Shown here: piece by piece, positions 60,095 through 64,000 of the stretch | How positions within the stretch are numbered: the first letter of the stretch is position 1 | How the letters are laid out: each line of letters opens with the position of its first letter | From: an uncultured Bacteroidota bacterium | GTDB lineage: Bacteria > Bacteroidota > Bacteroidia > Chitinophagales > Chitinophagaceae | Assembly (NCBI GenBank): GCA_903824665.1 | Contig: CAIJXT010000016.1 | Span: 1 to 64,000 of the forward strand | Length of the DNA stretch: 64,000 nucleotides | Reading direction: 5' to 3' | Translations under genes and position numbers: made by a program | The notes under the pieces: generated by a model | What the model was told of the DNA's origin: nothing | The model's input: only the letters and a program-made list of their open reading frames with translations | The model's database searches: none

Positions 60095-61928
60095 TGATAC
60101 AAATAAATGGTACGATTACTTCCCAAAAATGAGAGCCACCATGGGTGACCACCTTATTATTCTCTGTTGTAAATGCTTCCCGATCTTTTAAATAAAGAGA
60201 CAAATCTTTTCTGCCAATATTCAAATGACTATTTTGCTTTAAAAAACTATCCAGCAATATTTCATCAGAAAACTGCAAGTGCCTTTTACCTCTGCTTATA
60301 GCACCTACTTTATCTTTCAATGTGAGATTGCTAACTCCTGTAGCCTCTATGTTCCCATGGTCCGCCGTTAGGTAAATCTGAAATCCTTTTTTCCTTAACT
60401 GACTAATTATCTCAACAATATTGAATTGCTCTATCCATTGCAGAGTAGAATTTTTCAACTGTTCATCTCCCATTATTGAGCCGTGCATTATATCATCCAG
60501 ATCATTACATACGATCCCCAATATAGTTATATCGTCAGAAATAGCGTTTAGGTCCAATGGGTGATTAACACTCATTTTTTTGAAATCAACCTGATAGGCG
60601 GCAACTGCTTGCTTCTTCCAATAATCCCCGAATAATTTGCTTTCTTTGGAATTGTCCTGATTCAGATCGGGTTTATCACCCTTAAAAATTGCTTGTCTTG
60701 ACCAGGCAGTAATAGTTGGGATAAAAGCTAATGAAGCCTTTGAAGTACAATTAATCCCAGCTTTAGTTAACTCGTTGCTTAATAAAGTCCATTGCCAGTA
60801 GTTCATTCCATCAATAACAATCAGAGCCTTTCTTTTTGCCGTTCTGGAATTTATGTTTTCAAGTATCCTTGAAACAACAACTGGTTTCCTAACACCACTT
60901 AATGAAAATAAACTTCTGTACGTATTGTCTATGAATCGCTGAAAACGAACGTTAAAGGCATTCTCAGCCAGTACATAATTTTGTTTCAGTGGCTCATTGC
61001 TTGATTTGAAATATTTCAATTTAGCACTTGCAAATACCTGAATGATATCGAACCACTGTTCAACTAAATCCTCTATGATTTGTATTTGTTGTTTCAGGTA
61101 TTCAATAAGCGCTTCCAGCTCATTGTCGTTATTTCCACTTTCGCTAATAAATACGCCCAATTTCATCGGGCCAGGGAAACTATCATACTTCACCTGAGAA
61201 ACCTGGACCGGTTTCAAAAATTCAAATGCAAACAGGTAACCTAAACTCTTGTTGAGCAATGGCTCTTTAAAGTCAATAATTGAAACACCATCTGTAACAA
61301 AGTACCGCCATTGCTCTTGTAGAAAACCTAAAAGGTTGGCAGCCGACAGCCCTTTGGAAATTAGGGTTGGGAAATATGGTTTTACAATGCCTGACAGAAA
61401 CTTTCGCAATGGTTCATTAATACCGTTTTTCTCGAGCAACACAATTATGAGTGCGTTAAGCACTCTTTCCTTTGCATTGCTTGCTGTTAGTGTATCAAAG
61501 TCAACATTGTACAAATTTTCGAGTAAAAATTTCAGTGTCTTATCATAACTCAACTCTTCATAGAGCTTATTATTCGACAATAAGCAAAGTGCATTAAAAC
61601 TTAAGCCTTTTACCGCCTTTGCATCAAGATTAGGGAATAGATGGGCTATGCCTACTTCCTGAAAATGAACAAACGTTTCAATATCCGGCAATGGGTGGTA
61701 GCCAACCGGAGCTACAATCAAGTATTTATTTTGTGATCCCCTTACCTGCAACTCAAAAAATATCCTTACATCCAAATCGGTTTGAGCTACATAGATAATG
61801 TAACCTTCCGTCTCAAAGGCATCCTTCAATTCATCGTAATCAAACAGATCGTCCTGATCGGCAACTATTATGTGTCGTTTATGGCTGGCAATAACCAGTT
61901 TTTTATATTTGTCTATCCAGTTACTCAT
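60084..61928 (-). CDS. pglZ: BREX PglZ domain phosphatase
   Basis: 614 residues. The C-terminal half carries the alkaline-phosphatase-superfamily (PglZ) metal sites: RKALIVIDGMNYWQWTLLS near 368-386, IYLTADHGNIEATGVSN near 515-531 and VVTHGGSHFWEVIVPFICI near 590-608. The N-terminal ~300 residues are the variable family-specific region. In BREX systems PglZ is a core component needed for the phage-resistance and host-methylation activities. Its start overlaps the helicase stop by 8 bp and its end overlaps the BrxA-like gene, so all three are in one operon. The size and neighbour order match type 3 BREX. Confidence 0.85.
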   Translation of the reverse strand: MSNWIDKYKKLVIASHKRHIIVADQDDLFDYDELKDAFETEGYIIYVAQTDLDVRIFFELQVRGSQNKYLIVAPVGYHPLPDIETFVHFQEVGIAHLFPNLDAKAVKGLSFNALCLLSNNKLYEELSYDKTLKFLLENLYNVDFDTLTASNAKERVLNALIIVLLEKNGINEPLRKFLSGIVKPYFPTLISKGLSAANLLGFLQEQWRYFVTDGVSIIDFKEPLLNKSLGYLFAFEFLKPVQVSQVKYDSFPGPMKLGVFISESGNNDNELEALIEYLKQQIQIIEDLVEQWFDIIQVFASAKLKYFKSSNEPLKQNYVLAENAFNVRFQRFIDNTYRSLFSLSGVRKPVVVSRILENINSRTAKRKALIVIDGMNYWQWTLLSNELTKAGINCTSKASLAFIPTITAWSRQAIFKGDKPDLNQDNSKESKLFGDYWKKQAVAAYQVDFKKMSVNHPLDLNAISDDITILGIVCNDLDDIMHGSIMGDEQLKNSTLQWIEQFNIVEIISQLRKKGFQIYLTADHGNIEATGVSNLTLKDKVGAISRGKRHLQFSDEILLDSFLKQNSHLNIGRKDLSLYLKDREAFTTENNKVVTHGGSHFWEVIVPFICINDQ

Positions 61929-64000
61929 TTACAATATTTAAAAGTAACAGACAGGTTAATGAGGGAACTATTTGTTTTGCTGAATCAAAAGTGGTTTCCC
62001 ATTGTTCTTTTTCTTTTGAAAGCCTTACAAGTCTTGATTGTCGGATATTCTCAATCCCAATCCTGTTCATTTGCTTTTCCAAAAATGAAAAAGACCTTTC
62101 TTTATTCAGTTTTATTTTCTCGGTATTTTGGTTGATGCTATTTTCAAACTCCTCAAATTTCACTTGAAGTAACTCTTCTGCTTTTGACGATGTTGTATGA
62201 TATACAGCTTTAGATTCTTCCTCAGATAGAGTGCCCAAGCATTCAAAGTTGCTGTTTTCCTGGGTTAGCTTATCCCATAGTGATTGAGCGTATGCAGTGA
62301 AATTATCGCCATCAGCAGAAACAAAAATGGGGAGTATTGTTTGATTAATTTCAAATTGGTTTTTTACTGTCAAATGCCATAGCGACCAGTGACCAGCAAC
62401 AGAATTACCCTGCTTCATTTTGACGGTGGGAATTTGCTGCGAATCTGTAAAAGGTATAGCGTCTTTTAGTATTGACTGTATGATTTCGTGTTGCAATGAT
62501 ATTGGTTCCGGTACTGGGTTATTAAGGCTTTCTCTAATGTTGAAAGTATAGACGTTCTCCTTGATGCCAGGGAATTTGAACTTTATTCCGTCAATAAGGT
62601 TTAAATAGGGTATACCCTTTGTTTGAAGGTAGCTTCTCGTTAATCCTTCCAGCCAATTGGGTAGCGGACTGTGCTTTATTGCATCCACCGTATCTGCTTT
62701 TAAGTCCTTGGATGTTGGCAATGCACCCTCTGTACTTTTGTAATCTTTCAGTTTGTTCTTTATTTCTTCCAGCCAGTTTTCACTTTCTTGCTCAAACTTC
62801 GCAGGATTGAGCAGTGAAGTAAGATAGAGCCTGTTAATTTGGTCGTGCTCTAATGTACTGTCCAAAACATCGGATGTTTTGTCGATGCCCAATTCATTCA
62901 TGATTTGCGTAAGCTTGGTTTCAATTACTTCATAAACTCTTTTGTCAACAGAGTTATCTGCCATCATATTTAGTGCGAGCACCTCAAATGTTTGTCCGAT
63001 ACGATCAACCCGGCCTATGCGCTGTTCAACAACCATAGGGTTCCAAGGCATGTCGTAGTTGATAATGATGTGCGCAAACTGCATATTCAGCGATTCACCG
63101 GCAGCATCAGTACTTACTAAAATTTGGGCTGATTCTTTAAATTTTTTAAGTACTTCTATTCGCTCATCAAAATCCATTGAACCATTGATGACCTCGCACA
63201 GATAGCCACCCTTTTCCTGAAGTACTTTTTGCAGCATAAATTGAGTGCTGGTAAATTCGGTGAATATCAGGAATTTCAAATCAGGGTTATCCTCTTTGGC
63301 CTTCAATTCAGTAAGTTTGCCCATCAGGTATTCCACCTTGGCATCAGTCTCTTTATCCAAGCAGTCTTTGGCATCACGAATAAGCCCTTGTAGTATGCTT
63401 AGTTCGGTATCATAATTTCCCTGCGCTTCCTCTACAATCGAAAATATTTTTTCCTCAAAATCGGGGTACATCTCACCTTCAAAGCCGTACTCCTCTGGAT
63501 TGTTTATGACATTCTCCTTATTGACTTCTAACCTCCTGCCGGATAGCCTTTCTGCTCTTTTCTGCATTGCATCCAAGATTGCCTGGGTAGAGCTGCTCAT
63601 CATTTTTTGAAACAAGAGCATGACAAAACCGTAAGAATTGTTTTTTGTCTGCTGCGCTAGATTAAAGCCATTTACTACATAATCCGTAACGGCAGCATAT
63701 AATTTCTGTTGCTTTTTATGCCTTATCGGGTCATAGATTACCTCAATTCTTTGCGTATTTCTTTTATTAAAAAGTGGCTTGCCATTGTAATCAATTGCTT
63801 GCCGTTTTTCAGTTCGTACTACATAGGGTTCTAATTCCGGTATTGTTGGCATTCCTTCTCCTGCGAAAGCATCGGCATTCAATAGTTGTAATATCCTCCT
63901 GAAGTGATCGCTTTTTCCCCGGTGTGGTGTTGCCGAAAGCAGTAATACATTAGGAATGGCATTGCACAATATATCTGCCATCTGGAACCGACCGACCTGA
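61921..64000 (-). CDS. SNF2-type helicase of a BREX-like system (partial, N-terminus outside window)
   Basis: The frame is open through the right edge (upstream codons read QVGRFQ before an internal Met at 63981), so at least 692 codons of a larger protein are visible. Motif III is LLLSATPHRGK at the edge. Then come the helicase C domain motifs FLIFTEFTSTQFML, ILVSTDAAGESLN and EQRIGRVDRIGQ (motif VI). DEAH motifs I and II must lie beyond the window. The C-terminal ~350 residues are helical. A ~1,000-residue helicase just before pglZ corresponds to BrxHII of type 3 BREX. Confidence 0.82.
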   Translation of the reverse strand, partial: QVGRFQMADILCNAIPNVLLLSATPHRGKSDHFRRILQLLNADAFAGEGMPTIPELEPYVVRTEKRQAIDYNGKPLFNKRNTQRIEVIYDPIRHKKQQKLYAAVTDYVVNGFNLAQQTKNNSYGFVMLLFQKMMSSSTQAILDAMQKRAERLSGRRLEVNKENVINNPEEYGFEGEMYPDFEEKIFSIVEEAQGNYDTELSILQGLIRDAKDCLDKETDAKVEYLMGKLTELKAKEDNPDLKFLIFTEFTSTQFMLQKVLQEKGGYLCEVINGSMDFDERIEVLKKFKESAQILVSTDAAGESLNMQFAHIIINYDMPWNPMVVEQRIGRVDRIGQTFEVLALNMMADNSVDKRVYEVIETKLTQIMNELGIDKTSDVLDSTLEHDQINRLYLTSLLNPAKFEQESENWLEEIKNKLKDYKSTEGALPTSKDLKADTVDAIKHSPLPNWLEGLTRSYLQTKGIPYLNLIDGIKFKFPGIKENVYTFNIRESLNNPVPEPISLQHEIIQSILKDAIPFTDSQQIPTVKMKQGNSVAGHWSLWHLTVKNQFEINQTILPIFVSADGDNFTAYAQSLWDKLTQENSNFECLGTLSEEESKAVYHTTSSKAEELLQVKFEEFENSINQNTEKIKLNKERSFSFLEKQMNRIGIENIRQSRLVRLSKEKEQWETTFDSAKQIVPSLTCLLLLNIVNE

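Overview
The window looks like chromosomal DNA of a Bacteroidota bacterium, most likely an environmental Chitinophagales/Chitinophagaceae-type species. Supporting signs are several secreted proteins with C-terminal type IX secretion (T9SS) sorting domains, very large Ig-like/PKD-like adhesins, SBBP and GEVED domains, DUF4476 and DUF2490 proteins, little sign of Shine-Dalgarno sequences, and promoters of the Bacteroidota type (TTTG / about 19 bp / TAnnTTTG). No rRNA, tRNA or CRISPR array was seen.

Layout. 1-9185 (minus) is one giant repeat protein that runs off the left edge. 9.8-17.2 kb is mostly housekeeping: an M1 aminopeptidase, a four-gene minus-strand operon (ABC ATPase, permease, LolA-like protein, SDR oxidoreductase), GTP cyclohydrolase I and a DUF1801 protein. 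17.3-21.7 kb holds two T9SS-exported proteins. 21.7-27.0 kb is a GC-rich sulfur cluster: Crp/Fnr regulator, TauE/SafE exporter, metallo-beta-lactamase/rhodanese fusion, rhodanese, DUF2490 protein and two YeeE/YedE transporters. Two of its promoters carry the same Crp/Fnr-like palindrome at exactly the same distance from the -10-like box. 27-33 kb is a mixed accessory stretch: a DUF1566 protein, trypsin-like protease, DUF4259/Imm26-like protein, lipoproteins, rifampin ADP-ribosyltransferase (arr) and DUF2200, with REP-like double hairpins in the gaps. 33.2-37.0 kb is an SBBP/Ig T9SS protein, followed by a divergent pyruvate-kinase-like gene.

38.6-43.9 kb is a beta-lactam-sensing type module: an M56 peptidase, a BlaI-type repressor, a propeller lipoprotein and a class C beta-lactamase-like serine hydrolase. 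Paired BlaI-type palindromes overlap canonical promoters in front of both blaI and the hydrolase gene. 44-56 kb mixes an NAD(P)-binding protein, a propeller lectin-like protein, a DUF4476 protein, an IS1595 transposase and a cyanophycin-synthetase-type Mur ligase.

The most unusual signal is dispersed over 27-54 kb. Three DUF1566 (C-type-lectin-like) secreted proteins share a conserved framework but differ at scattered codons in their last ~40 codons. Two of them, plus a third relic, are followed by truncated or broken four-helix-bundle (Avd-type) genes. This is the architecture of variable proteins of a diversity-generating retroelement (DGR) whose reverse transcriptase and template repeat are not in the window. 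A conserved ~55-bp tail, always next to a different Rho-independent terminator, recurs at six sites in one orientation in the same region.

56.7-64 kb is AT-richer and defence-like: a helicase (open at the right edge), a PglZ phosphatase and a BrxA-like protein with overlapping ends resemble the end of a type 3 BREX operon. An HD plus Hsp90-type ATPase fusion lies just downstream.
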